A stretch of 43,837 nt of DNA from a virus, in the IMG/VR virus record IMGVR_UViG_3300009085_000010, positions 1-43,837 of that record, one strand, 5' to 3'. The notes beneath the pieces are model-generated. The model worked only from the letters and a program-made list of their open reading frames with translations, was not told the origin of the DNA and made no database searches. Positions 1 through 7,272 of this stretch are shown piece by piece. Each line of letters starts with the position of its first letter. The first letter of the stretch is position 1. Position numbers and translations under genes: made by a program.

Positions 1-123
1 GCCATGATTCACTCCAGTATTTTTTGCTATAGCCTCTTTTTGTGCCAGCAGATACAGTTCAGGACATACCCTTAACAACTCATTGGTAAGCACGCATGTC
101 ATGTTGCGATTGCCTTCATTGAA
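1..123. repeat. Terminal direct repeat, left copy (circular-assembly overlap)
   Basis: These 123 bases are repeated exactly at 43715-43837. The copy lies inside a coding gene, not at an intergenic packaging end, and joining the two ends restores that gene. This points to a circular contig with an assembly overlap rather than a physical direct terminal repeat. The unique genome length is then 43,714 bp. Confidence 0.95.
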
Positions 124-327
124 CGCAGTGATATAGGGATCAGGGACAAAGGATGATGTGCCAATGCCACGAATTGACAGCAGTTCCCAGATGACACTTC
201 TTCCAACTGGCGTATTCATTACGTTGAAAAGGTCTAAATCCTTCTGCTTTTCGTTAAGCAATACTTTTCGTTTTCTGCCTTTTACAGACTCTACATCGCT
301 GGAATCAAAGTTTTCTTCTTCGATCAT
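1..327 (-). CDS. Bbp19-like phage protein between portal and scaffold genes (split by the window edge)
   Basis: Minus-strand frame starting with ATG at 325-327 and open to base 1. When the circle is closed through the terminal repeat, the stop TGA is at 43712-43714, giving 109 aa. The middle shows NTPVGRSVIWELL followed by an ITAFNEGNRN stretch, the pattern I recall for the Bbp19-like family of small podovirus proteins found next to portal and scaffold genes. Molecular role is unknown. The ATG overlaps the portal stop (ATGA), and the C-terminal end overlaps the scaffold start, so the three are translationally coupled. No membrane segment or signal peptide. Family call is from recalled pattern and position. 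Confidence 0.75.
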   Translation of the reverse strand, partial: MIEEENFDSSDVESVKGRKRKVLLNEKQKDLDLFNVMNTPVGRSVIWELLSIRGIGTSSFVPDPYITAFNEGNRNMTCVLTNELLRVCPELYLLAQKEAIAKNTGVNHG

Positions 328-2030
328 GCTGCACCGGTGTTGATACTTTGATTAAGCCCAGGAATAGAAGGGGTTTGACCCTGGAATGAAGACATTAAGC
401 CCGTCAAGGCGCTTGGTTCTGTCATGGGAGCGTTAGCCAGCTTTTGGGTGGTGTCTGCCGCTGAATTGGCGAGCGCGGCCGTGTTGGCAATCTTGGCCTG
501 CCTTGCCTTTTCCTGTCTGGCTGCAGCGATTTCTTTTTTGTCGTTCAGCAGCTTGGGCGGAGTCCCCAGCATGTCAGCCATGGCCGCAACGGCTTCGTCA
601 GCGTTATACAGATCCAAAACAGTCGGGAAGACCTCTGCAATCTGCGCGGTAAAGCCTGATAGTTTCTCAATGCCAGTAATGCCGGTAAGCTTCATGGCTT
701 GCGCCATCGTGGAGATATACTCAACCGTCAAATCCATTCCCTGGATCTCTGGCGGTGCCGGTGGCAGCTTGCGAGCACGGCTCATGATATTGAAGGCCCT
801 GTCAATCAGCGGGTCTAGCAGCTCATCATTCAGCCGAGTGAGCACCGGCCCCAGGATCAGCATTTTCTCCTCGTTCCTGGCCACGATTTCATGGGCAGTG
901 ACATTCGAGCGATCATCCTGAGAGATCATCAGAAAAAGATCTTCAAAAAAACTACGCTTAATTCGTTCCTGCGTCTCTCGGATATCTTGCCCCAGAAACT
1001 GCAGCCAATTAGGACTAGGCTGATAAAATGGAACTATTCCCTGCTGAGCTTGATTGATATCAACAAAGGTAATGGCCCCAGGCAATTGAGATACATTTTT
1101 CTTACTCAAACTAGAAGGTGCTGAAAGAGGAGGGGCGTTCCCCTTGTCGATTATTTGCAGCTTTCGCCTTTGTTCCTGTTGAAGACCCTTGATATCGCCA
1201 ATAGAATGCCAACCAGGGCCATAGCCATAAACATCCTCGCCCGTAATTTCCCAACGCGGAGCCATAACGGGGAATTCATCAAATCCTTTTTCCTGCAGGA
1301 ACTTATCTTCAGTGCTAGATTTTTCGTAATAAACAGCCCTGAATTTTTTGTATTTGGACTCAAATTTCTTATCATCATATTTTTCGTTAGGTTCGATTGC
1401 AAAGACTACATTGAAATAGGTGTCCCTGCCGGTATTCATGGCCGCTGATTTGACTTCAAAAGAGCAGTTTTCCATGCCGAATTGCCCGACTATTTGAGCA
1501 GCAGACATCTGGTATTCACGGTAGCAGGTATCGATCAGACCTTCCCACGACTGCCCCAGATAAAAAGACCCTATCGGCATCGGATGACACCGCATTGTTT
1601 TGCGCTTGTTTTCCAGCATCAAAAATGCTGAAGTGCCATAAACGGCGACTTCCTTGTAAAGGGTTGGCAGAGCGTTATACAGATTTGAGGAGATGAATAA
1701 TTCGCTCATTAAATTTCTAACCGTATCCAGCCACTCTTTGACAGGTTGCATCGCGTTGAGCTTGGGATCGAGCACACGCAGGTTAAACCATGGCCTCGCT
1801 GGATTTGTGATGCCTGCCATCATGCCAGCGCTGAGTGTCTGGACAGCGAAAGCACAGGTTCCGTCTATAATTTTACTTTCCTTATTACCTCTGTTTCTGT
1901 CTGAAGTGAAGAACCTACCAGACATAGGTAATATGTAGTCTGTGAGATCTGTCCACGCAGAAACGTAACTGCTTCTTTCAACGCTTAAAGAGGCTAACCT
2001 TTGATTAAAATCTTTTATTGTGGCGCTCAT
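324..2030 (-). CDS. Portal (head-tail connector) protein, podovirus type
   Basis: 568 aa, the usual size for T7/BPP-1-type connectors. Such proteins form the dodecameric ring at one capsid vertex through which DNA is packaged and ejected. The N-terminus (FNQRLASLSVERSSYVSAW, then DYILPMSGRF) and the segment LSAGMMAGITNPARPWFNL near residues 66-85 are typical of the Head_tail_con family. The region around residues 335-400 includes a conserved ETQERIKRSFFEDLF helix. The last 70 residues are Ala/Gln-rich and probably disordered. It follows the 67-aa gene after one base and overlaps the Bbp19-like gene by ATGA. Position upstream of scaffold and capsid fits. Confidence 0.93.
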   Translation of the reverse strand: MSATIKDFNQRLASLSVERSSYVSAWTDLTDYILPMSGRFFTSDRNRGNKESKIIDGTCAFAVQTLSAGMMAGITNPARPWFNLRVLDPKLNAMQPVKEWLDTVRNLMSELFISSNLYNALPTLYKEVAVYGTSAFLMLENKRKTMRCHPMPIGSFYLGQSWEGLIDTCYREYQMSAAQIVGQFGMENCSFEVKSAAMNTGRDTYFNVVFAIEPNEKYDDKKFESKYKKFRAVYYEKSSTEDKFLQEKGFDEFPVMAPRWEITGEDVYGYGPGWHSIGDIKGLQQEQRRKLQIIDKGNAPPLSAPSSLSKKNVSQLPGAITFVDINQAQQGIVPFYQPSPNWLQFLGQDIRETQERIKRSFFEDLFLMISQDDRSNVTAHEIVARNEEKMLILGPVLTRLNDELLDPLIDRAFNIMSRARKLPPAPPEIQGMDLTVEYISTMAQAMKLTGITGIEKLSGFTAQIAEVFPTVLDLYNADEAVAAMADMLGTPPKLLNDKKEIAAARQEKARQAKIANTAALANSAADTTQKLANAPMTEPSALTGLMSSFQGQTPSIPGLNQSINTGAA

Positions 2031-2031
2031 G

Positions 2032-2235
2032 TTATTGCCCCAATAAAGACTTGGGCGCTGATAGCGCGGCAGTCTGGTTCATTCCGCCTAGAGTCGTAGA
2101 AGCTTTATTCAATGCGCCTGCCCTTTTTTGCCTCAATTGCGTAGCTGCATTGTTGGCGGCGTTCATATCCTCTTGCGGTTGATAAGCGGGAGGAGCAGGA
2201 ATTGATTCGGTGCTTGCGGAGCCCAAGAAACACAT
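2032..2235 (-). CDS. Small phage protein upstream of portal, LLGQ terminus
   Basis: 67 aa. The sequence begins MCFLGSAS, has a Pro-rich stretch (residues 12-20), an Ala/Gln/Arg-rich helix, and ends SAPKSLLGQ. Short proteins with this MCFLG start and LLGQ end are common next to portal genes of podoviruses, but I know no established function. Spacing is one base to the portal start and a few bases from the preceding membrane-protein gene, so it belongs to the late morphogenesis operon. No cysteine cluster beyond Cys2 and no membrane segment. Confidence 0.75.
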   Translation of the reverse strand: MCFLGSASTESIPAPPAYQPQEDMNAANNAATQLRQKRAGALNKASTTLGGMNQTAALSAPKSLLGQ

Positions 2236-2236
2236 A

Positions 2237-2554
2237 TCAAAACCCCTTGTTTATTTTTGGTTTATTGGGAATTATCGTGGTGACATTTGAATGATTATTG
2301 CTATTCAATTCAGCTACGAATTCTTTTACATCTTTTATGGTTCTGTTGAATTCATTAGTAGAAACAAACTTGTCACAACTCCAACTTTTAATCTGTTCAA
2401 TTGATAGCTTTAGGTCAGTAATGCCCTTGTTGGCTTCCTCGATAGAATCAAGCATTTTATCGTTGCCTTTGATCCACCGGACAACAAAGAAAACCAGCAT
2501 TGCGATTACAACAACATTTATTCCGGTTAAAAACCATAATTTAATCTCTATCAA
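2237..2554 (-). CDS. Membrane-anchored small protein, possible holin or spanin-like lysis factor
   Basis: 105 aa. One strong N-terminal membrane segment (about residues 5-26, LTGINVVVIAMLVFFVVRW) is followed by a charged, probably coiled-coil region (residues 30-90). This N-in anchor plus long coil resembles inner-membrane spanins (Rz) and some phage accessory membrane proteins. Its start overlaps the stop of the M15 endolysin gene (ATGA at 2551-2554), which supports a role in lysis. No overlapping lipoprotein (Rz1-like) reading frame was recognised. Calling it holin or i-spanin is inference. Confidence 0.6.
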   Translation of the reverse strand: MIEIKLWFLTGINVVVIAMLVFFVVRWIKGNDKMLDSIEEANKGITDLKLSIEQIKSWSCDKFVSTNEFNRTIKDVKEFVAELNSNNHSNVTTIIPNKPKINKGF

Positions 2555-3000
2555 AGGGAAACCTCCCTGTATTCCATCCCGTTACCCGTGGCGTGCCCCA
2601 GGAATGCTTGCCTGCGCGATACCGAACCCAAGCTATTTATCTGAATATGGATGTGATACCGATTCTTTTTGAATTCCAGAATCATCTTGTCGAAAGGGAT
2701 ATCACTATGCAAAATGCGCTCGAAAGACAGACGGATAGCCTCTTTTGTTTCCGGGTAGAAATCAGCCGCACGCCCTTCCAGATGGGCGGAGCCTTGCGCC
2801 CCGTCCTCTGCCTGGTTCACTTCCATCGTTCGGAATGCTGAGGAGATCACCAGCTTGCAGCCCAATAGATCCCTGACTGGTTCCAGCACATCCGCCGCCA
2901 AACGAGTCAGGTTTTTGACACAGTATTCACCGGGGTCATTGGGTAGACCGGTATCAGTACGCGTAAGGTCAGCAATCGTGAAATGTGGTGCTATACGCAC
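2551..3000 (-). CDS. Endolysin, peptidase M15-type peptidoglycan hydrolase
   Basis: 149 aa. M15-family zinc peptidase that would cleave peptide cross-links in the cell wall at lysis. Visible motifs are SSAFRT (residues 52-57), the zinc-site pattern SAHLEGRAADF (about 71-81, His and Asp ligands) and HIHIQ (about 115-119, third ligand). Length fits single-domain M15_3-type phage endolysins. No signal peptide, so it would need a holin for export. First gene of the minus-strand run that continues to portal and capsid; the intergenic region upstream is divergent with the DUF1353 gene. Confidence 0.88.
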   Translation of the reverse strand: MRIAPHFTIADLTRTDTGLPNDPGEYCVKNLTRLAADVLEPVRDLLGCKLVISSAFRTMEVNQAEDGAQGSAHLEGRAADFYPETKEAIRLSFERILHSDIPFDKMILEFKKNRYHIHIQINSLGSVSRRQAFLGHATGNGMEYREVSL

Positions 3001-3153
3001 TGTTGAAGATCTCCAGTCTCAACGGTGCTAGATTAGTGGTGGAATTAAAATGAATGCGTTTATGCGATTCGCGTAAATAGCGCAAACAGCTCAATATTTT
3101 TCACATAAATCGTAATGACCCTAGTCGATGAATGAATCATATTGAGGTGCACA
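3001..3153. promoter_or_regulatory. Divergent intergenic region with an operator-like dyad
   Basis: This gap separates the minus-strand endolysin-to-portal genes from the plus-strand DUF1353 gene and must hold their promoters. An imperfect dyad built from GCGTTTATGCG and CGCGTAAATAGCGC lies at 3056-3083 and could be a repressor site. I see no convincing -35/-10 pair on either strand. A TTTGCG/CATAAA pair on the minus strand is only weak. Confidence 0.35.
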
Positions 3154-3582
3154 GTGGACTGCGTTGAATACCAAGGTGGTTATAAATACCAGCTTAAGCG
3201 AAATTATATGGTTCAGACGTCTTTAAAGACTACAAGGAATATAGATATTGATTTTATAACCCTGTATACAGATGGCGTTTTATTGATCAAAAACGGCTAT
3301 GCGTGGGATGGCCCCAGCGGCCCGACCTTTGACACTCTGAATTTCATGCGCGGGTCCCTGGTCCATGACGCGCTCTATCAATTGATGCGTGAAGGCCAGC
3401 TTGACCACAAATACTATCGGCCCCTGGCAGATGAGATGTTGTACGCCATCTGCGTGGAGGATGGGATGTGGAGGATCCGCGCCTGGTGGGTGTTGAAGGG
3501 TGTTACCTGGTTTGGCGATCCGTGCGCAGACCCCAGACATAAAAGGCCTTCCATGTGGGCGCCGAAAGAACCTAACGAGTAA
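3154..3582 (+). CDS. DUF1353 family phage protein
   Basis: 142 aa from GTG at 3154. This start has GAGG at 3144-3147 with suitable spacing; a TTG at 3142 is possible but lies on that site. The block NGYAWDGPSGPTFDT followed by RGSLVHDALYQLMREG is the signature of DUF1353, a small phage family of unknown function often found near lysis or tail genes. Three conserved Trp and His/Asp residues in the core suggest a compact soluble fold. It is transcribed opposite to the flanking late genes and followed by a strong terminator, so it is probably a single-gene unit. Confidence 0.82.
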   Translation: MDCVEYQGGYKYQLKRNYMVQTSLKTTRNIDIDFITLYTDGVLLIKNGYAWDGPSGPTFDTLNFMRGSLVHDALYQLMREGQLDHKYYRPLADEMLYAICVEDGMWRIRAWWVLKGVTWFGDPCADPRHKRPSMWAPKEPNE

Positions 3583-3596
3583 TACTTACAGAAGTT

Positions 3597-3627
3597 AAAA
3601 AGGTAAAGAAATCTTTACCTTTTTTTG
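3597..3627 (+). terminator. Rho-independent terminator after the DUF1353 gene
   Basis: A perfect 12-bp stem (3597-3608 with 3613-3624) with loop AAAT is followed by a run of T to 3627. The A/T-rich stem contains AAGGTAAAG. Part of the same word (AAATCTTTACCTTTT) recurs at about 17338-17352 upstream of the Cas12-like gene. Confidence 0.85.
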
Positions 3628-3655
3628 TGTAGACACGTGAGACGTGACGTCGTAA

Positions 3656-3697
3656 CCTTTGGGTATCGGGAAGCGAACCCCGACAAACCAAAGGGAG
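3656..3697 (+). promoter_or_regulatory. Nested hairpin that would mask the ribosome-binding site of the plus-strand island
   Basis: An outer stem, CCTTTGG (3656-3662) with CCAAAGG (3688-3694), encloses an inner stem, TCGGG (3666-3670) with CCCGA (3679-3683), and an 8-base loop. The 3' arm includes the first bases of the Shine-Dalgarno AAGGGAG (3691-3697), six bases before ATG at 3703. When folded, ribosome access would be reduced. This may be a cis-regulatory leader; regulation itself is inferred. Confidence 0.45.
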
Positions 3698-3702
3698 CAG
3701 AA

Positions 3703-3927
3703 ATGCGTATCTGGACAGTAGAAAAAAAAGACTCTATGGGTTACGAAATACTTTACTTTCACAACCTCGAAAACGCCCGTAAACAGTTTGACGGATGGCG
3801 GAAAAGTGGAGAAATGGACGACTTCACCAAAGAGATGTACACACTGGATGTCCATATTGATGAATTTCTCGGGATTGAGGTACCAACACAACACGGTTTT
3901 CTTGGCTGGATAGACACAAAAGATTGA
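3703..3927 (+). CDS. Small protein of unknown function, first gene of the plus-strand island
   Basis: 74 aa from ATG at 3703, chosen because AAGGGAG sits at the right distance; an upstream in-frame extension is covered by the leader hairpin. The sequence begins MRIWTVEKKDSMGYEILYF and is acidic and aromatic, with a GFLGW motif near the end. No known domain recognised. It leads five short plus-strand genes, and the next gene has a near-copy of its ribosome-binding segment (AAACCAAAGGGAG, then ATG), suggesting cassette-like gene gain. Confidence 0.65.
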   Translation: MRIWTVEKKDSMGYEILYFHNLENARKQFDGWRKSGEMDDFTKEMYTLDVHIDEFLGIEVPTQHGFLGWIDTKD

Positions 3928-3949
3928 AATCAAACCAAAGGGAGACGAA

Positions 3950-4165
3950 ATGAGAGCAGTTCGAACAGCCACAATTAATAACAATGATCCTAGTAAGTGC
4001 CGGGTGCGGCTTGAACTACGAAAAATACAAGAAGGGTACTGTTGGTTCACAAGCGATGATGAAGACTGCGGGCTTGGCTGCTTTAAATCAGTAAAGGAAG
4101 CATTAAACTCAGCTTGTTTAGCGTGGGGAGCTGATATCTGGAATTTGCGCGCATCTTGGCTTTGA
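3950..4165 (+). CDS. Small protein of unknown function
   Basis: 71 aa. Starts MRAVRTATINNNDPSKCRV and contains three or four Cys and several Trp, with a central WFTSDDEDCGLGCFKS segment. It looks like a short soluble protein with a helical C-terminus (SVKEALNSACLAWGADIW). No family recognised. The start is fixed by AAAGGGAG followed by ACGAA and ATG, the same cassette used by its neighbours. It lies 22 bases after the previous gene and 16 before the next. Confidence 0.65.
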   Translation: MRAVRTATINNNDPSKCRVRLELRKIQEGYCWFTSDDEDCGLGCFKSVKEALNSACLAWGADIWNLRASWL

Positions 4166-4181
4166 CACAAAGGGAGACGAA

Positions 4182-4433
4182 ATGAGCCAAAGATTCACAG
4201 TAGATCCTGAATGGAATGGCGAGGAGTTTTGGGAAAACGCCAGAACGGCCCCTGACTGTCCGGCATTTTTGAAGGCAGTAATCCATGGAAAAAAAGATGA
4301 AGTGATTCTCAGCGAGAGAGATGCAGACAAAGCAATTGATTGGATCAATGGAATCGTGGGATCGAACGAATATTGTAATGATTTTTCCAATGGACCTTTC
4401 GTGATTAATCCAGTAGGGAGGGAGCAGAAATGA
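4182..4433 (+). CDS. Small acidic protein of unknown function
   Basis: 83 aa. Begins MSQRFTVDPEWNGEEFWENA. It is acidic, with a central LSERDADKAIDWINGI helix, and has no recognised domain. Preceded by AAAGGGAGACGAA, the third use of this ribosome-binding cassette. Its stop overlaps the next start (ATGA at 4430-4433), so the two are coupled. Confidence 0.65.
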   Translation: MSQRFTVDPEWNGEEFWENARTAPDCPAFLKAVIHGKKDEVILSERDADKAIDWINGIVGSNEYCNDFSNGPFVINPVGREQK

Positions 4434-4666
4434 AAACTAGATACGAATACGCAGTGATTCCCTCGGCTGGAATGTACGGCCATGGGCGAATTAAGGTTTG
4501 CAGCCGGCACAAAACTGCCAGCGCTGCAAAGAAAAGAGCCGAGATAGAGACAAGATATTACCGAGAAGAAATGGCCAAGCACGGGGGTTCCTCTGGAAGA
4601 TTCATAGCTGTTAAATATGAAAAATCCACATTTTGGGCTGACTGCCCGCCTTCGGAAATAGAATGA
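4430..4666 (+). CDS. Small basic protein of unknown function
   Basis: 78 aa. Begins MKTRYEYAVIPSAGMYGHGR; basic, with an Arg/Lys-rich helix (about residues 29-48, TASAAKKRAEIETRYYREEM). Preceded by GGGAGGGAGCAGAA. No family recognised. The overlap with both neighbours (ATGA at each end) indicates translational coupling with the 83-aa gene before it and the HTH gene after it. Confidence 0.65.
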   Translation: MKTRYEYAVIPSAGMYGHGRIKVCSRHKTASAAKKRAEIETRYYREEMAKHGGSSGRFIAVKYEKSTFWADCPPSEIE

Positions 4667-4848
4667 AATACGATAATTCCCTCCCTGAACCCTGGCGCAC
4701 GCTTGCTGAACGCTTTGGAAGCGTGAAGGCATTGGCCGAGCACTTCGGAGTCACGCGGCGAACCATCAACCGTTGGGCAAACGGTGAAATGGGCATGAGC
4801 GGCCCCGCAAAGAAACTACTAGAAAGCCTTAAGACCTCAACTCCCTAG
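4663..4848 (+). CDS. Helix-turn-helix protein, Cro-like
   Basis: 61 aa. Residues 20-45 (VKALAEHFGVTRRTINRWAN) form a clear helix-turn-helix; the Trp after the recognition helix and GEMGMSGPAKKLLESL resemble Cro/YdaS-like phage DNA-binding proteins. Likely a small transcriptional regulator that binds operator DNA as a dimer. Last gene of the plus-strand island. Its 3' end overlaps the 3' end of the convergent HTH gene on the minus strand by 20 bases. Target operators are not known. Confidence 0.75.
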   Translation: MKYDNSLPEPWRTLAERFGSVKALAEHFGVTRRTINRWANGEMGMSGPAKKLLESLKTSTP

Positions 4849-5014
4849 CCAGCGCCTGGACATCCTCCAGGCACCATTTACGCGATCCACCGGGCAGTCT
4901 GATTGACCTCAGGCTGCCCGCATACTTATTGAGCAAAGTCGCCGAACAACACCCCAGCATATCCGCCGCTAATCCGGTCGGAATCCATACAAGGTTTTCG
5001 GCGCCATCGCTCAA
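4829..5014 (-). CDS. Helix-turn-helix DNA-binding protein (MerR/excisionase-like), TTG start
   Basis: 61 aa. Start is TTG at 5012-5014, supported by AGGGAG five bases upstream; no ATG is available nearby. Residues 12-40 (TGLAADMLGCCSATLLNKYA) give a winged-helix/MerR-type DNA-binding unit, and the C-terminus SRKWCLEDVQALARELRS fits excisionase-like or regulator proteins. It follows the 34-aa membrane peptide after two bases and so lies in the terminase operon. It converges on the Cro-like gene with a 20-base overlap, which could allow antisense interference. Confidence 0.68.
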   Translation of the reverse strand: MSDGAENLVWIPTGLAADMLGCCSATLLNKYAGSLRSIRLPGGSRKWCLEDVQALARELRS

Positions 5015-5015
5015 T

Positions 5016-5120
5016 CTATCTCCCTGATATCACAGAATAGAGCAGAAAAAAGCCAAGCGCCGCGAAGGCCAGGCAGAACACCGCGAGGCAGAACAGGAAG
5101 AAGCGCGACACGCGATTCAT
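5016..5120 (-). CDS. 34-aa single-pass membrane micro-protein coupled to the large terminase gene
   Basis: Start ATG at 5118-5120 overlaps the TerL stop (ATGA); stop TAG at 5016-5018. After a basic N-terminus (MNRVSRFF) it is one continuous hydrophobic segment rich in Phe, Leu, Ala and Cys, ending SVISGR. Size and topology fit a tiny membrane protein, possibly a pinholin-like or lysis-timing factor, but no family is recognised. It sits at a position usually free of genes in podovirus terminase operons. The overlap and intact frame support expression. Confidence 0.55.
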   Translation of the reverse strand: MNRVSRFFLFCLAVFCLAFAALGFFLLYSVISGR

Positions 5121-6562
5121 GGAGAAGCCAGCGGGTCATAATCGAAAGAATTAGGCTTTCCATATCTATCTGCCAATTTTTGGAAATCCGTTTCGGCAGG
5201 TTGATCAGGGAAAGAAAAAGTCAGTGCAAGAGCGTCCACCAAGTCTGGACTCCGTCCCAATCTCGCTTTTATTTGGTCCTTGTCTTCAATCAGAATTTTA
5301 CCTTGTGAAAAGGTATATGTGGGAACCGTCAACTCTGCAACCATTTCTGGGATGTTTGGAATCGCGCCCCCTCTTTTTACCCAATCGCTTAACTGAAACC
5401 AGATTTCTGCACGTTTGTTTTTGTACCTGGGGTCAAGTGCGGGACCATGGAATTGAATGCCTATCGCAGGTAATCGGGCAGACAGCAAGTTATCAATCAC
5501 GCCATGGCCCCAGTGCCCGGTATCGTCCACGAAGACCTGTTCAGCCCCCCATTTCGCGATAGCTTGCGCAGCCCTGGCCGCAATATCGGTCGTTCTCTGG
5601 TGGCGCATCACGACAGGCTTGAACGCTACTAAGCCCTGCCTAGGGAAAATTACGCTTCGATCCGTGCCGAAACGAGCAACATCAATTCCTAAACACTTCT
5701 GGCTCCAGTCGTATTGATCCGGCTTGAGAAATCTCGACATGGAAGCCTCGACTTCCTCGATTGATAACAGGGAATTGATGGAAGAAGGCGGAAACTGACC
5801 AAGTATAAAACTCATCACCCAAGGGTTATCACGGCCATGAATGTCAATCTGCTGTTGTGCCCATTCCTTATTTACACGTGGTGTCCTTTTCGGATCGTCA
5901 GGATCCGCGCTGATCGAGACGACATACCATTGATCTCTGTTCTGATTGCACACGTGATACAAAAGGCCATCGTGAGACGTCGTATTCCCAGCGGTGAGAA
6001 TCAAGCCGTCAACGCATCCAGTTAGCCCCTGCTCAGCACTGCGGGAAATGTGCGGCGGAATATCTCCGGACTCGTCAATCAGATAAAACGGGAATTCAGA
6101 ATGCAATCCTGAAAGAGTGCGACCAACACTGTCCAAGTCAGCAGATTTAGCGTATCCCCTGGCAGACAGAAACCATGTTTCTGGATGATCTTTGGCAAAA
6201 ACACGAGTATGTGTCCACTGGAAAGCCTCCAGTAGGAAAGGCGATCTATTTTGCCATTTGGACAGCTCCGACCAGAGATTATCTTTCAGGTTGTCTGAAG
6301 TGATGGCAACTGCTGCGCCTTTGGGGTGTTCGCCTTTCCTGCCGAAGCAAACAAGCCTGTGCCACCCGGCCCAGGCGAGCAAGGCGGTTTTGCCAGGTCC
6401 CGCGCAGCTCTTCAAGGCTATGCGTTTGCGCCCTGGTTTCCCCATTTCGCGTAGCGTGTCAGCCTGCCATCCATCAGGCTCAACGCCGAATACTTCACGC
6501 ACAAAAGAAACCGGATCCTTGTTCCAGCGCCTTATGTTTTCAATTGCAATCTCACTCGTCAT
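5117..6562 (-). CDS. terL: Terminase large subunit (packaging ATPase and nuclease)
   Basis: 481 aa from ATG at 6560-6562; a start seven codons upstream would overlap TerS more. This motor pumps phage DNA into the prohead and cuts it. ATPase part: Walker A-like SCAGPGKTALLAW (about residues 52-64) and Walker B FYLIDESGDI. Nuclease part: CLGIDVARFGTDRSVIF, then VFVDDTGHWGHGV and the terminal acidic site SPDLVDALALTF, the RNase H-like triad. It overlaps the TerS stop by 11 bases and the 34-aa membrane gene by ATGA. Confidence 0.93.
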   Translation of the reverse strand: MTSEIAIENIRRWNKDPVSFVREVFGVEPDGWQADTLREMGKPGRKRIALKSCAGPGKTALLAWAGWHRLVCFGRKGEHPKGAAVAITSDNLKDNLWSELSKWQNRSPFLLEAFQWTHTRVFAKDHPETWFLSARGYAKSADLDSVGRTLSGLHSEFPFYLIDESGDIPPHISRSAEQGLTGCVDGLILTAGNTTSHDGLLYHVCNQNRDQWYVVSISADPDDPKRTPRVNKEWAQQQIDIHGRDNPWVMSFILGQFPPSSINSLLSIEEVEASMSRFLKPDQYDWSQKCLGIDVARFGTDRSVIFPRQGLVAFKPVVMRHQRTTDIAARAAQAIAKWGAEQVFVDDTGHWGHGVIDNLLSARLPAIGIQFHGPALDPRYKNKRAEIWFQLSDWVKRGGAIPNIPEMVAELTVPTYTFSQGKILIEDKDQIKARLGRSPDLVDALALTFSFPDQPAETDFQKLADRYGKPNSFDYDPLASP

Positions 6563-7067
6563 ATATTCCAGCACTGGCAACAAGTGCCTCTAATGTCACC
6601 TTGCCCATTATCAACTTTTTGTCTGTCCACATATTCAGGTGCTTTCCGAGCAACTCTTGAGCCTTCAGAGCGTTTGAGGCGTCAAACTCCCATACAGATT
6701 TGCCGTTTTCATCCAAGACAACCTCGAAGGTTTTGGATTCAGCGTTCCATGCTGTGATTGGTCTTTTTTGCATACAGCGTTCACCTATCTCTTTAATGTT
6801 TGTTAGAACATAGTCTATATCTATCGTTGTTCTTTTTGACCTTTTTTGCATTTCTTTTTCTATATCTTCTTTAATGTCAATATATGACAGTAAATTATCC
6901 GCTATTTGCCTTGCGGTTTTAGGACTGTATCCTGCCCTAATAGCGGCTTGAGTTCCATTAAGATCTAGCAGATACTCCTGAACAAATGCCTTTCTTTTTA
7001 AGGTGCTATTTTTCTTTATGCCTTCACGCTCGTCTCGACTTATTTTTGTTGATTTTTTGAGAGCCAT
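6552..7067 (-). CDS. terS: Terminase small subunit (DNA recognition)
   Basis: 171 aa. Residues 22-60 (LKRKAFVQEYLLDLNGTQAA, then IRAGYSPKTARQIADNLLS) are the helix-turn-helix signature of Terminase_2-type small subunits, which bind the packaging site and load the large subunit. The central part is charged and helical (oligomerisation), and the C-terminus ends ASAGIYDE. Directly followed by TerL with an 11-base overlap. The coding sequence is more A/T-rich than TerL. Length is normal for the family. Confidence 0.9.
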   Translation of the reverse strand: MALKKSTKISRDEREGIKKNSTLKRKAFVQEYLLDLNGTQAAIRAGYSPKTARQIADNLLSYIDIKEDIEKEMQKRSKRTTIDIDYVLTNIKEIGERCMQKRPITAWNAESKTFEVVLDENGKSVWEFDASNALKAQELLGKHLNMWTDKKLIMGKVTLEALVASAGIYDE

Positions 7068-7069
7068 TG

Positions 7070-7201
7070 TTACACACCTACATTTTTCATATAAGGAAGT
7101 ATTTTTCTCTTCACATACTCGCTATCTTTCCCCCGGACATATATTTCCTGATATGCCCATTTAAGCCACTCTTTTGAGCCTTTATCCATTGGTTCGGTCA
7201 T
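7070..7201 (-). CDS. 43-aa basic protein between membrane micro-genes and terminase
   Basis: ATG at 7199-7201 with GGAGGG six bases upstream; stop TAA at 7070-7072, two bases before the TerS start. The peptide begins MTEPMDKGSKEWLKWAYQEI and is short, basic and amphipathic, with no membrane segment. No family recognised. The strong ribosome-binding site and overlaps on the 5' side (its ATG overlaps the previous stop) support a real gene. Confidence 0.55.
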   Translation of the reverse strand: MTEPMDKGSKEWLKWAYQEIYVRGKDSEYVKRKILPYMKNVGV

Positions 7202-7272
7202 TCATCACCCTCCGGTAGGTATCGCATCAGTAAGATAAGCATTACTACTATTAAAGCCGGTAGAAATATCAC
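7198..7272 (-). CDS. 24-aa hydrophobic micro-protein, GTG start
   Basis: GTG at 7270-7272 overlaps the stop of the 29-aa gene; TGA at 7198-7200 overlaps the ATG of the 43-aa gene. Nearly the whole peptide is one membrane segment (FLPALIVVMLILLMRY), ending in acidic PEGDE. Single-pass topology with an acidic cytoplasmic or periplasmic tail. No family can be assigned at this length. The call rests on being one link of an unbroken chain of stop/start overlaps. Confidence 0.45.
   Translation of the reverse strand: MIFLPALIVVMLILLMRYLPEGDE

Noticed and set aside
424-921. Plus-strand frame of 165 aa inside the portal gene
   Set aside because: Shadow of the conserved portal frame, with no ribosome site.
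3595-4732. Minus-strand frames of 191 and 204 aa over the small-gene island
   Set aside because: The plus-strand genes have clear ribosome sites and coupled starts; the minus frames have none.
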